64,000 nt of DNA from JAJDFU01 sp964641965. Its GTDB lineage: Bacteria > Bacteroidota > Bacteroidia > Chitinophagales > Saprospiraceae. Location: positions 62,001 to 126,000 of the forward strand of contig CAZXLD010000005.1 of the NCBI GenBank assembly GCA_964641965.1. The letters run 5' to 3'. Positions 26,966 to 35,203 of the stretch are shown here, one piece after another (the first letter of the stretch is position 1; the number at the start of each line of letters is the position of its first letter). Made by a program: the position numbers and the translations under genes. Below the pieces are notes generated by a model. That model made no database searches and was not told the origin of the DNA. It was given only the letters and a program-made list of their open reading frames with translations.

Positions 26966-28882
26966 ATGAGTAAAATTATTGGCATTGACCTGGGTACTAC
27001 CAACTCCTGTGTCGCCGTAATGGAGGGTAATGAACCTGTGGTGATCCAAAATGATGAAGGGAGAAGGACTACGCCTTCTGTTGTTGCTTTTATGGATAAT
27101 GGCGAACGCAAGATTGGCGATCCTGCAAAACGGCAGGCCATCACCAATCCCACACGGACCATTTCTTCCATTAAGCGGTTTATGGGGCGTCGGTTTGATG
27201 AGGTGAAAGGAGAAGCAGACCAGGTAGCCTATAAAGTAGTCCAAGGAGATAATAATACCGTCCGCGTTGATATAGACGGCCGAAAGTATACCCCACAGGA
27301 AATTTCGGCTATGGTCTTACAGAAAATGAAAAAGACCGCAGAAGATTTTTTGGGACAGGAGGTGAAAGAAGCTGTTGTAACCGTACCGGCTTATTTTAAC
27401 GATAGCCAGCGGCAGGCAACCAAGGAAGCAGGTGAAATTGCAGGCCTGAAGATCCGCCGGATTATCAACGAACCAACCGCGGCAGCACTAGCCTACGGTA
27501 TGGACAAAGGAGGGTCAGATAAAACGATTGCTGTTTTTGACCTTGGTGGTGGTACCTTCGATATTTCCATCCTTGAATTGGGAGACGGTGTCTTTGAAGT
27601 GAAATCCACGAATGGGGATACCCACCTTGGAGGAGATGATTTTGACCAAGTCATCATTAATTGGATGGCTGAGGAGTTCAAAAATCAGGAAAACATTGAT
27701 TTGCGAAAAGACCCTTTAGCTTTACAACGCTTAAAAGACGCTGCTGAAAAAGCGAAGATCGAGCTTTCCTCCTCTACGGAAACTGAAATCAACCTGCCTT
27801 ACATCACTGCCGTTGACGGTGTGCCCAAGCACTTGGTATTGAAAATGTCTCGATCCAAATTTGAACAATTGGCTGACGATTTGGTAGAACGCACATTGAA
27901 GCCCTGCGAATTGGCCTTGAAAGATGCAGGTCTGTCCAAGGATAAGATCGACGAGGTTATTTTGGTTGGAGGATCTACACGGATTCCCCGCATTCAGCAA
28001 GCGGTGGAAAATTTCTTCGGCAAAAAGCCAAATAAAGGGGTAAACCCGGATGAAGTAGTTGCTGTTGGGGCCTCCATTCAAGGTGGTGTATTGAGTGGTG
28101 ATGTGAAAGATGTATTGTTGCTAGATGTTACTCCTCTTACCTTGGGTATTGAAACCATGGGAGGTGTATTTGACAGCCTGATCGAATCCAACTCTACCAT
28201 CCCCGTGAAAAAATCCAAAGTGTACTCCACTGCGGCGGACAATCAACCTTCGGTTGAGATTCACGTGCTGCAAGGTGAGCGTTCCATGGCCAAGGATAAC
28301 CGGTCCATCGGAAAATTCATTCTGGATGGCATTCCACCCGCACCACGCGGAATGCCTCAAATTGAAGTTACCTTCGATATAGACGCCAATGGTATCATAA
28401 GCGTTATGGCCAAGGATAAAGGAACGGGTAAAGAGCAAAATATTCGGATCGAAGCCGGAACCGGTTTGAGCGAAGATGAGATCCAACGCATGAAAGCGGA
28501 AGCTGCTGCTAACGCAGAGACCGATAAGCAGGAGAAGGAGCGTGTGGAAAAATTGAATGCGGCGGATGCATTGGTGTTCCAGACGGAAAAACAGCTGAAC
28601 GAGAACAGCGATAAGATTCCGGCTGAGAAGAAAGCCGCTATTGAAGCTGCTTTGAATGAGTTGAAAGAAGCACACAAAGCTCAGGATCTGGATCGAATTG
28701 AATCAGCTACCAACAATCTGAATAATGCCTGGCAGGCAGCTGCTCAGGATATTTACCAGACCTCCCAGGATGGTGCGGCTGGTGCCGGACCGGAGAGCGG
28801 GGCTGGAAGTACTGGTACCCAAGATGGCGGAGGAGAAGATGTGACCGATGTAGAATTTGAAGAAGTAGACGACAAGAAATAA
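26966..28882 (+). CDS. dnaK: chaperone DnaK (Hsp70)
   Basis: Hsp70 chaperone, 638 aa, normal length. It begins MSKIIGIDLGTTNSCVAVME, the ATP-phosphate motif. The other Hsp70 signatures are present: VFDLGGGTFDISIL near residue 190 and VILVGGSTRIPRIQQAV near 335. The substrate-binding domain follows, then an acidic, Gly-rich C-terminal tail ending DVEFEEVDDKK. It acts with DnaJ and GrpE, whose genes are not in this window. No CIRCE element (TTAGCACTC-N9-GAGTGCTAA) and no sigma-32-type promoter is visible in the 237 bp upstream. A strong terminator closes the gene, so it is probably monocistronic. Confidence 0.98.
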   Translation: MSKIIGIDLGTTNSCVAVMEGNEPVVIQNDEGRRTTPSVVAFMDNGERKIGDPAKRQAITNPTRTISSIKRFMGRRFDEVKGEADQVAYKVVQGDNNTVRVDIDGRKYTPQEISAMVLQKMKKTAEDFLGQEVKEAVVTVPAYFNDSQRQATKEAGEIAGLKIRRIINEPTAAALAYGMDKGGSDKTIAVFDLGGGTFDISILELGDGVFEVKSTNGDTHLGGDDFDQVIINWMAEEFKNQENIDLRKDPLALQRLKDAAEKAKIELSSSTETEINLPYITAVDGVPKHLVLKMSRSKFEQLADDLVERTLKPCELALKDAGLSKDKIDEVILVGGSTRIPRIQQAVENFFGKKPNKGVNPDEVVAVGASIQGGVLSGDVKDVLLLDVTPLTLGIETMGGVFDSLIESNSTIPVKKSKVYSTAADNQPSVEIHVLQGERSMAKDNRSIGKFILDGIPPAPRGMPQIEVTFDIDANGIISVMAKDKGTGKEQNIRIEAGTGLSEDEIQRMKAEAAANAETDKQEKERVEKLNAADALVFQTEKQLNENSDKIPAEKKAAIEAALNELKEAHKAQDLDRIESATNNLNNAWQAAAQDIYQTSQDGAAGAGPESGAGSTGTQDGGGEDVTDVEFEEVDDKK

Positions 28883-28904
28883 GCTTCAGAAAAAGCTATC
28901 TTAT

Positions 28905-28943
28905 AAGCTTCCTCTGTTTCGAACAGAGGGGGCTTTCTTTTTT
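28905..28943 (+). terminator. intrinsic terminator of dnaK
   Basis: The stem is formed by AAGCTTCCTCTGTT (28905-28918) and AACAGAGGGGGCTT (28922-28935), 14 bp including two G-T pairs, with loop TCG. A T-rich tract (TCTTTTTT) follows to 28943. It lies 23 bp after the dnaK stop and fits a rho-independent terminator very well. Confidence 0.9.
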
Positions 28944-28973
28944 GTGCCGGATTCACCTGTAAAACAAGCGTAC

Positions 28974-29237
28974 ATGTCCAATCGACGGGGTTTCATTCAT
29001 TTTACAGCAAAGGTAGCTGAAGGAGTTCTGCTTTCCACCCAATTGTTGAAATGTACCTGAGAGGAAGCCCTGATTCGGCTGGTGTCGTTGGATCCAGAAG
29101 GATTGATAGAACAACAGGATCTGCCTTCCGGGCTAGAGGCTCGGAGCTTTGCTTTTACCCTGGATACCTCCGACCTGATGCTACAGCCCGAATCAGAGGT
29201 CGAGATTGCCTGGGCCCTAAATACCCTATACGGATAG
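28974..29237 (+). pseudogene. 88-codon reading frame interrupted by one TGA
   Basis: From ATG at 28974 (MSNRRGFIHFTAKVAEGVLL) the frame is open for 28 codons, hits TGA at 29058-29060, and continues open for 58 more codons to TAG at 29235-29237. The continuation (ALIRLVSLDPEGLIEQQD, DTSDLMLQPESEVEIAW) looks protein-like: acidic, mixed hydrophobic, no low complexity. This suggests a small gene killed by a single nonsense change, or a chance frame. No homologue was recognised. Programmed TGA readthrough or selenocysteine is possible in principle, but no supporting structure was seen. Confidence 0.35.
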
Positions 29238-29356
29238 TTTAGAAAAGCTTCCTGTAGAACCAATATAAACTGAGGGTTTTGGGAGAACCATTAACTTCTG
29301 GATTTTCATCCCTGCTCCAGTTGTGGTAATTTGATGGCTCCCAAATTCTTTAAAAG

Positions 29357-31594
29357 ATGAGAACGCTCCTGTTTATTTTTCTTTCCCTAGTCCCATTAGG
29401 TTTGTTTGCGCAAGAAGAAAAGGACAATGACCTTTCGTCCTGGCCCAAAGAGATCACCGAAACGAATTATACGATTACCTTATATCAACCCCAGTTGGAC
29501 GCCTTTGAACAGAATACGTTATCCGGACGGATGGCCGTATCGGTGGAGGAAAATGATAATCGGGTATTTGGTGCATTGTTTTTCGAAGCTTTACTGAGCG
29601 TAGATAAGGAAGAGCGGATGGTCTACCTGGAAAACTTGGATATTCTCGATTCTCGTTTCGCTGACCAGGAAAAGGTCGATACCAGCAAAATGAAAGAACT
29701 GATCGAAAGCGCGGTAGATGAACAGGATTATTTGATGCCATTGGACAAGCTGGTAGCCAGTCTGGAGCAGTTGGCCAAATTTGAAGAACTCGCCGGCGAG
29801 ATTGAAAATAAGCCTCCCAAGGTAGTGTTCAGAACCACTTCATCGGCTTTGGTAACCATTGACGGAGATCCCATCTGGAAAGAATCTGATCAAAAGGGCA
29901 TCAATTACGTAGTGAATACCCCTTTTTTCATCGTAGAAGACACAAAGTCAAACACTTATTACCTAAAAGGTGGGGATTTTTGGTATGAAACGACCACCTT
30001 CCCAAACGGATGGAATGAAATTAAGAAGGCACCCAAGAAAATTCGCAAGCTTGCGGATAAGGTAGTGAATGAAGACGAGCAGGGGGTGACAGATGAGTTG
30101 GAAGAAGCTGTATTTGCTCCGGAAATCATCGTGGTGACGGAACCTACCGAACTGATCCAAACAGACGGAGATCCTAAGTACGAACCCATTAAAGGTACCG
30201 ATCTGCTCTTTGTAACCAATAGCCAAGACGACATTGTAACAGATGTGAATACGAATGAACACTACGTTTTGCTAGCAGGTCGATGGTACAATGCAAAGCA
30301 ATTGGAGGATGGAAGCTGGGGATTTGTGGAGCCGGATAAGCTGCCGGATGATTTCTCCAAGATTCCGGAAGACAGTGATGCATCTTCAGTCCGGGTGAGC
30401 GTACCCGGAACACCGGAAGCTAAAAGCGCCCTACTGGAACAATCCATCCCACAGACGGCCACCATTGACCGCAAATCGGCCACTATTGACGTACAGTTTG
30501 ACGGGAATCCAAAGTTTGAGCCCATTGAGGGAACAAGCATGCTCTTGGCCGTGAACTCCGATAAAACGGTATTGCAGAGCCAGGGTAAGTATTATGCAGT
30601 AGACAATGGTGTTTGGTTTGAAGCCAACTCCCCCTCAGGGCCCTGGACCGTAGCTACGGAACGGCCAAATGAGGTATCGGATATTCCTCCCAGTTCACCT
30701 GCTTATAATACCAAGTATGTCTACATCTACGATAGTACCCCGGATGCGGTGTATGTAGGCTATTTACCGGGTTATACAGGCTCGTATATCTACAATGGGG
30801 TAGTGGTTTATGGTACGGGCTTTTATTACCGACCCTGGTACGGTCGCTATTATTATCCTCGGCCGGTGACTTGGGGGTTCAATGTACATTACAACCCCTG
30901 GACCGGATGGGGCTTCTCTTTCGGGTACAGTTATGGCTGGTTTAGTTTCGGCTGGCATTCCAATCCGTATTGGTGGGGCCCTTCCGGCTACCGCTACGGG
31001 TATCGACATGGGTATTATCACGGCTATCGGCACGGCTATCGGTATGGCTATGCCAGAGGCTATTATGCCGGCAGACGGACTTCCACTTATGGTCCTAGAC
31101 CGGCTACTTATAACAACGTATATCGAAACCGAGCCAATGGGGTGCGAAGTACCGGCGTTCGGCCCGGACAATACCCAAGTACCCGGCCTGGTACTCGTCC
31201 TTCCAATCGGCCAAGTACCGGTCGTCCTTCCACGCGGCCGTCTCAACCTAGCACCCGCCCATCTACAAGGCCTTCACCTACACCTGGCCAACCCAGTACA
31301 AGGCCCTCTACGCGGCCCTCCCAACCGAGCACCCGGCCTGCTCCTCGACCCTCGACCAGACCCAATAATGTGTATTCGGACCGGAGCGGGAATGTGTATC
31401 GGCGCAACAACGGCAACTGGCAGCAACGCAATAATGGCCAATGGCAGCGCTCTACGCGCCCTTCTACCAATCAGCAACTAAACCGGTCTTACCAAAATCG
31501 GAACCTCGGAACCCGAAACTACAACCGGGCCCAGCAGGCACGACCTGCGCCCCGGCCGGCACCTCGTACCGGAGGTCGGAGAAGAGGAGGGTAA
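29357..31594 (+). CDS. exported Tyr/Gly/Trp-rich protein with Pro/Ser/Arg-rich tail
   Basis: Predicted exported protein, 745 aa. Signal peptide 1-18 (FIFLSLVPLGLFA). About 20-440 contains three repeats of the pattern DGDPxxEPIxGT ... YYxxxGxWxxA, the last ending GPWTVATERP; proteins with this pattern are sometimes annotated as carbohydrate-binding family V/XII. About 445-580 is extremely rich in Tyr, Gly, Trp and His (YRYGYRHGYYHGYRHGYRYG). About 590-675 is low-complexity Arg/Pro/Ser/Thr (RPSTRPSQPSTRPSTRPSP), and the basic C-terminus is Asn/Gln/Arg-rich. No T9SS or anchor motif is visible. Role unknown; an adhesive or matrix-binding surface protein is inferred from composition. Its last 253 bp are copied almost exactly at 33.3 kb. 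Confidence 0.75.
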   Translation: MRTLLFIFLSLVPLGLFAQEEKDNDLSSWPKEITETNYTITLYQPQLDAFEQNTLSGRMAVSVEENDNRVFGALFFEALLSVDKEERMVYLENLDILDSRFADQEKVDTSKMKELIESAVDEQDYLMPLDKLVASLEQLAKFEELAGEIENKPPKVVFRTTSSALVTIDGDPIWKESDQKGINYVVNTPFFIVEDTKSNTYYLKGGDFWYETTTFPNGWNEIKKAPKKIRKLADKVVNEDEQGVTDELEEAVFAPEIIVVTEPTELIQTDGDPKYEPIKGTDLLFVTNSQDDIVTDVNTNEHYVLLAGRWYNAKQLEDGSWGFVEPDKLPDDFSKIPEDSDASSVRVSVPGTPEAKSALLEQSIPQTATIDRKSATIDVQFDGNPKFEPIEGTSMLLAVNSDKTVLQSQGKYYAVDNGVWFEANSPSGPWTVATERPNEVSDIPPSSPAYNTKYVYIYDSTPDAVYVGYLPGYTGSYIYNGVVVYGTGFYYRPWYGRYYYPRPVTWGFNVHYNPWTGWGFSFGYSYGWFSFGWHSNPYWWGPSGYRYGYRHGYYHGYRHGYRYGYARGYYAGRRTSTYGPRPATYNNVYRNRANGVRSTGVRPGQYPSTRPGTRPSNRPSTGRPSTRPSQPSTRPSTRPSPTPGQPSTRPSTRPSQPSTRPAPRPSTRPNNVYSDRSGNVYRRNNGNWQQRNNGQWQRSTRPSTNQQLNRSYQNRNLGTRNYNRAQQARPAPRPAPRTGGRRRGG

Positions 31595-31624
31595 AGAATG
31601 TAGAATTGGGGAATGATGTATGTA
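31346..31624 (+). repeat. 279-bp direct repeat, copy A (3' end of the Tyr/Gly-rich gene)
   Basis: Bases 31346-31624 match 33297-33575 without gaps at a constant offset of 1951 bp, with about nine differences (near 97% identity by eye). The block covers the last 83 codons of the gene and 30 bp beyond its stop. It directly flanks the methyltransferase gene on its left. Confidence 0.9.
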
Positions 31625-31840
31625 GAATGAAAAAGGGGAAAGAGGTCAAACGAATTTTAATTTAGTTTATCATGCTCCTAAAGCGAAAAGGAGTTGGATG
31701 TGGTTTGCATATCTGTTTTTATAAATTAGAGCAAAAGTGAGTATTCCAATATTATTACAAGCTTCCTTTTAGAAGATGGGGGGTAGATAGTCCAGGAATT
31801 TCTATAAAAACTTGCAATTGTTAAGAAAAACTCAAACCAA

Positions 31841-32650
31841 ATGGCAATCCGACATCGTATTCGATTCCCTCAGCAAGACGCTCAAGACCTTCAGCAGGAT
31901 GAGGTCGTTTTTCAACTGCTTGAGGATGGTCAGCGGGTGGCGTTGCGTTTTCATGATTATGCACATATATATTCCAGGCCTGGTTTATATGAACAATTGT
32001 TTTATGACCGATTGAAGTGTACTTCTCCGAAGAAAGTCGGAGAAATCCTTAAACAGACTTTAGATTCTAATGGCCATAATTTCACAGAGTTACGGGTCTT
32101 GGATTTGGGGGCTGGAAACGGTATGATGGGAGAAGTGCTGAAGACGTATGGTGTAGCCCGTTTAATAGGAGCGGATATTATTCCTGAAGCGAAGGAAGCC
32201 TGTTACAGGGATCGCCCCGGATTGTATGACGATTATTTTGTAGCGGACTTTGCAGAACTATCGACCGAGGAAGAGAAAGATATAGATGATTGGTCTGTAG
32301 ATTGTCTTACTTCTGTGGCGGCTCTAGGTTTTGGGGATATACCTCCGCTGGCTTTTTTTCAGGCGCTTAAATTCGTTCAAAATGGAGGTTGGGTGGCATT
32401 CAATATCAAGGAAACCTTTCTAGATAATTCAGATGTCTCAGGATTCTCCCATTTTATCCGTGAGTTAATCTTTTCGGAATACTTGGATATTCATCATCTA
32501 GAACGATATAGACATCGCCTTTCTATGGAGGGTGTTCCGTTATATTACTTTGCCTTGGTTGCCCAAAAAACGAGTGAAATTCCGTTAGATTTTTTGGCGG
32601 TGAATGGTTTAAATATCAAAGAGAATTCTTTTGAATTGATTGAATCCTGA
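31841..32650 (+). CDS. class I SAM-dependent methyltransferase
   Basis: Predicted methyltransferase, 269 aa. The SAM-binding motif I is clear: LRVLDLGAGNGMMGEVLKTYG near residues 83-103. It is followed by an acidic motif II (LIGADIIPEAKEAC) and a motif near residue 150 (WSVDCLTSVAALGFGDIP). The first 80 residues form a helical cap including HDYAHIYSRPGLYEQLFY. The substrate is not identifiable. The gene is more AT-rich than the housekeeping genes around it and lies between two direct repeats (31346-31624 and 33297-33575), beside truncated genes and an IS element, which points to acquisition or local rearrangement. Frame and start are clean; it looks functional. Confidence 0.85.
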   Translation: MAIRHRIRFPQQDAQDLQQDEVVFQLLEDGQRVALRFHDYAHIYSRPGLYEQLFYDRLKCTSPKKVGEILKQTLDSNGHNFTELRVLDLGAGNGMMGEVLKTYGVARLIGADIIPEAKEACYRDRPGLYDDYFVADFAELSTEEEKDIDDWSVDCLTSVAALGFGDIPPLAFFQALKFVQNGGWVAFNIKETFLDNSDVSGFSHFIRELIFSEYLDIHHLERYRHRLSMEGVPLYYFALVAQKTSEIPLDFLAVNGLNIKENSFELIES

Positions 32651-32715
32651 AGAAAAAAGCTAGGAAGTTTCCTTATTCGGAGGGATAAGAAAATGAAGTC
32701 TTTTTAATAGCGTGG

Positions 32716-32875
32716 GCTAATTCCAAGTTACCCGGTGACTGATCTTGTTTAATTTGCTTTCGTATTCTAGTCGTCAAAACGAAGTTCCATGCCATACCTA
32801 AAACTGGGGAAAACCGGCTGGTCTTACGGGCTTAAAAAATTATCGACCTACTGGTTTACAGATAATACAGAATAA
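32716..32875 (+). pseudogene. truncated 5' end of an aldo/keto reductase gene
   Basis: About 116 bp (32716-32831) align with 39112-39227, the upstream region and first codons of the intact aldo/keto reductase at 39185. The start codon is conserved at 32789, and MPYLKLGKTGWS here parallels MQYRKLGKTDWS there. After about 14 codons homology stops and the frame ends at TAA (32873-32875). Conservation upstream of the start shows that a promoter-plus-gene-start fragment was copied or left behind. Confidence 0.75.
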
Positions 32876-32896
32876 TCGAATTAAGAATATATTCCA

Positions 32897-33064
32897 GTGC
32901 TGGATGTTGGGTCATTTAAGGGTTTGGAAGCAGATGGTATTATCTTGGTCAGTAAAGGGCAAACTTTCTCTTATTTAAATCAACGTTGTTTGGGCAGTTC
33001 TCGAGCCAGACAATCATTAGCTTTGGTTATTGATAAACAAAATGATCGGTTTTTAGTGCCATGA
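32897..33064 (+). other. short open frame of unknown origin in the gene-fragment zone
   Basis: A 55-codon frame starts at GTG 32897 (VLDVGSFKGLEADGIILVSK) and ends at TGA 33062-33064. Its composition looks protein-like (SLALVIDKQNDRFLVP at the end), and no Met start is present. It probably represents another gene fragment like its neighbours, but the source family was not recognised. Confidence 0.3.
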
Positions 33065-33175
33065 TGTAACAGTAATCTGAGAAGTATTTGGGTAGTTCAA
33101 CACAATGCGCGTAAGTGGTAAAAGGGCTTATCTTTTCAGCCTTGAAAGAGGAGGCAGCAGTTAAAAACTTTAGCA

Positions 33176-33319
33176 ATGGTTCCTAACAAGAAAGTCGCTC
33201 GAATTGCAGGGCTGTTCTATCTCCTATTGATCGTTTTTGGGATTTTGAATTTGAAGTACATCCCTTCCCAATTGATCGTAAGAGGCGATCCATCCGCGAC
33301 CCTCGACCAGGCCCAATAA
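33176..33319 (+). pseudogene. truncated 5' end of a DUF4386-like membrane protein gene
   Basis: ATG at 33176 opens MVPNKKVARIAGLFYLLLIV, followed by FGILNLKYIPSQLIVRGDPS. This resembles the N-terminus of DUF4386 membrane proteins (KTARIAG, first membrane helix, then LIV-x-GD). At 33297 the sequence switches into the 279-bp repeat copy B and the frame ends at TAA 33317-33319. Only about 40 of roughly 230 expected residues remain. Confidence 0.65.
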
Positions 33320-33575
33320 TGTGTATTCGGACCGAAGTGGGAATCTGTATCGGCGCAACAACGGCAACTGGCAGCAACGCAATAATGGCCAATGGCAGCG
33401 CTCTACGCGCCCTTCTACCAATCAGCAACTAAACCGGTCTTACCAAAATCGGAACCTCGGAACCCGAAACTACAACCGGGCCCAGCAGGCACGACCTGCA
33501 CCCCGGCCAGCACCTCGTACCGGAGGTCGTAGAAGAGGAGGGTAAGGAATGTAGAATTGAGGAATGATGTATGTA
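33297..33575 (+). pseudogene. 279-bp direct repeat, copy B: orphan 3' end of a Tyr/Gly-rich-protein gene
   Basis: Matches 31346-31624. It preserves the last 74 codons from an internal Met (MYSDRSGNLYRRNNGNWQQ) to the same stop codon at 33543-33545, but has no promoter or upstream domain. Of six coding differences from copy A after that Met, five are silent and one is Val to Leu. This suggests that the fragment comes from a once-functional, diverged paralogue rather than from a neutral recent copy. Confidence 0.8.
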
Positions 33576-33744
33576 AATCATTGAATTTCAATTGATCATT
33601 TCGATTGAATGTCGACAAATATAATTGCCCATGCAGAAATCATGATTTCACTACCATACATTGGTTTTCTTTTGCCAATTGTACATTGACCCTACCTAAA
33701 ATAGGTATACATAAGTAGTGTTAAAGAAAGTTTATAGACAAAAT

Positions 33745-35045
33745 CACTAGTGTCCGGTTAAGAAAGAAATAATTGCGAGTAAAAATCTGTTTTTCAGAAT
33801 GTTATAGGTGTTTTCGAATGTGAGGGATTTGAAATCCCTAAGTTGCCCAAAAGTGGGTGACTATGAATCATGGAACTTACGTCTTTGCCCAACTCATCAG
33901 ACTTATTCATTGGCAAACATTTGCTCGGCATGTCAATCGGTACAAGGGTAATGCCCGGGTTCGAGACTTTACTTGCTGGCACCAGTTTCTGTGCATGAGT
34001 TTCGGGCAGCTTACCCACCGGGAAAGTCTGCGCGACCTGGTCACTTGCCTGAATGCCCATCAAGAGAAACTCTACCATTTGGGTTTGTCCCACGGAGTAA
34101 AGCGATCCACCCTGGTCGATGCAAATGAGTCTAGAGACTATCGCATCTACATGGACCTGGGCATGAGCCTGATCAAAAAAGCCAGGAAGCTCTACCAGGG
34201 CGAACCCGGCCAGATTGAACTGGACAATGTGGTTTATGCATTGGACTCAACCACGATCGAGCTTTGCCTGAACGTCTTTTGGTGGGCTCGTTTTCGCAAG
34301 CACAAGGCGGCTGTCAAGCTACACACCTTGCTGGATTTAAAGTGTGAGATCCCTTGTTTTATCCACATTTCAGATGGAAAGTTCCATGATGTCAATGTAC
34401 TGGACCTACTTGAGTTTGAACCTGATGCCATCTATGTGGTCGATCGGGGTTACACCGATTGGGAACGACTGTACAAGCTGCATCAGGCAGGGGCCTACTT
34501 CGTCATCCGGGCCAAACGGAATCTGGCTTTTGAACGGATCTACTCCCGAAAAGTCGACAAAACCACCGGGCTGAGATGCGACCAGATCGTTCGGCTGAAG
34601 AACTACTACCCATCCAAAAACTATCCGGAAAAATTACGCCGGGTCAAGTTTTACGATGCTGAGCACGAAGTCACCTATGTATACCTGACCAACCACTTTG
34701 AAGCTGAAGCGATGCAGATTGTAATACTCTACCTGAATCGCTGGAAGGTCGAGTTGTTCTTCAAATGGATCAAGCAAAACCTCAAGATCAAGCGCTTCTG
34801 GGGCGAAAGTCCCAATGCGGTAAAAACTCAAATATGGATTGCCGTGTGCACCTTTGTGCTGGTGGCTATTCTCAAGAAAAAGCTCAATTCTCAACACTCT
34901 TTGAGTGAGATTTTACAGATTTTGAGCGTTTCGGTTTTTGATAAAACACCTGTAAATCAGTTGATTAGCAAAATAAATACCAAAAATCAAACACCCCCAC
35001 TTTCTAACCAACTGAATTTCTGGGATTTATAACCGGACACTAGTG
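33745..35045 (+). mobile_element. intact IS4-family insertion sequence (1301 bp)
   Basis: The left end CACTAGTGTCCGGTTA (33745-33760) is the exact reverse complement of the right end (35030-35045), giving 16-bp perfect terminal inverted repeats. Both ends are flanked by the same 9 bp, AGACAAAAT, at 33736-33744 and 35046-35054, the expected target-site duplication. One intact transposase gene fills the element. Perfect ends, duplication and gene together indicate a recent and possibly still active insertion. The outer 8 bp of the terminus are themselves palindromic (CACTAGTG). Confidence 0.95.
33863..35032 (+). CDS. IS4-family transposase
   Basis: DDE transposase of about 389 aa from ATG 33863; an in-frame GTG at 33857 is an alternative start. 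The N-terminal 70 residues match the DUF4372 domain (FAQLIRLIHWQTFARHVNRY). The RNase-H-like core carries the first Asp in YALDSTTIELCL and the second in YVVDRGYTDWERL. The catalytic Glu lies in YLNRWKVELFFKWIK, which is the YREK signature (Y-x2-R-x3-E-x6-K) of the IS4 family. All catalytic residues are present, so the enzyme should be active. The gene ends 13 bp before the right end of the element. Confidence 0.95.
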   Translation: MNHGTYVFAQLIRLIHWQTFARHVNRYKGNARVRDFTCWHQFLCMSFGQLTHRESLRDLVTCLNAHQEKLYHLGLSHGVKRSTLVDANESRDYRIYMDLGMSLIKKARKLYQGEPGQIELDNVVYALDSTTIELCLNVFWWARFRKHKAAVKLHTLLDLKCEIPCFIHISDGKFHDVNVLDLLEFEPDAIYVVDRGYTDWERLYKLHQAGAYFVIRAKRNLAFERIYSRKVDKTTGLRCDQIVRLKNYYPSKNYPEKLRRVKFYDAEHEVTYVYLTNHFEAEAMQIVILYLNRWKVELFFKWIKQNLKIKRFWGESPNAVKTQIWIAVCTFVLVAILKKKLNSQHSLSEILQILSVSVFDKTPVNQLISKINTKNQTPPLSNQLNFWDL

Positions 35046-35203
35046 AGACAAAATAATTGCTTATAAATAGAAAATATCCAAAGAATTGATGGGTCTTTAG
35101 AATTGGCAATACACCAAACTCAAGATCAAATGCATCAGAATTAGTAAAGCTTCCAGGCTTTTACGGAGAAGGCCATTTCACTCTAAATAGAAAGCAATCC
35201 CAA

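Noticed and set aside
29058..29060. selenocysteine at the in-frame TGA
   Set aside because: No SECIS-like hairpin directly after the TGA is evident, no selenoprotein motif flanks it, and no sel genes are present; a nonsense mutation is simpler.
30764..31481. long frames on both strands inside the Tyr/Gly-rich gene
   Set aside because: Shadow frames produced by the biased, GC-rich repeat codons of the real gene.
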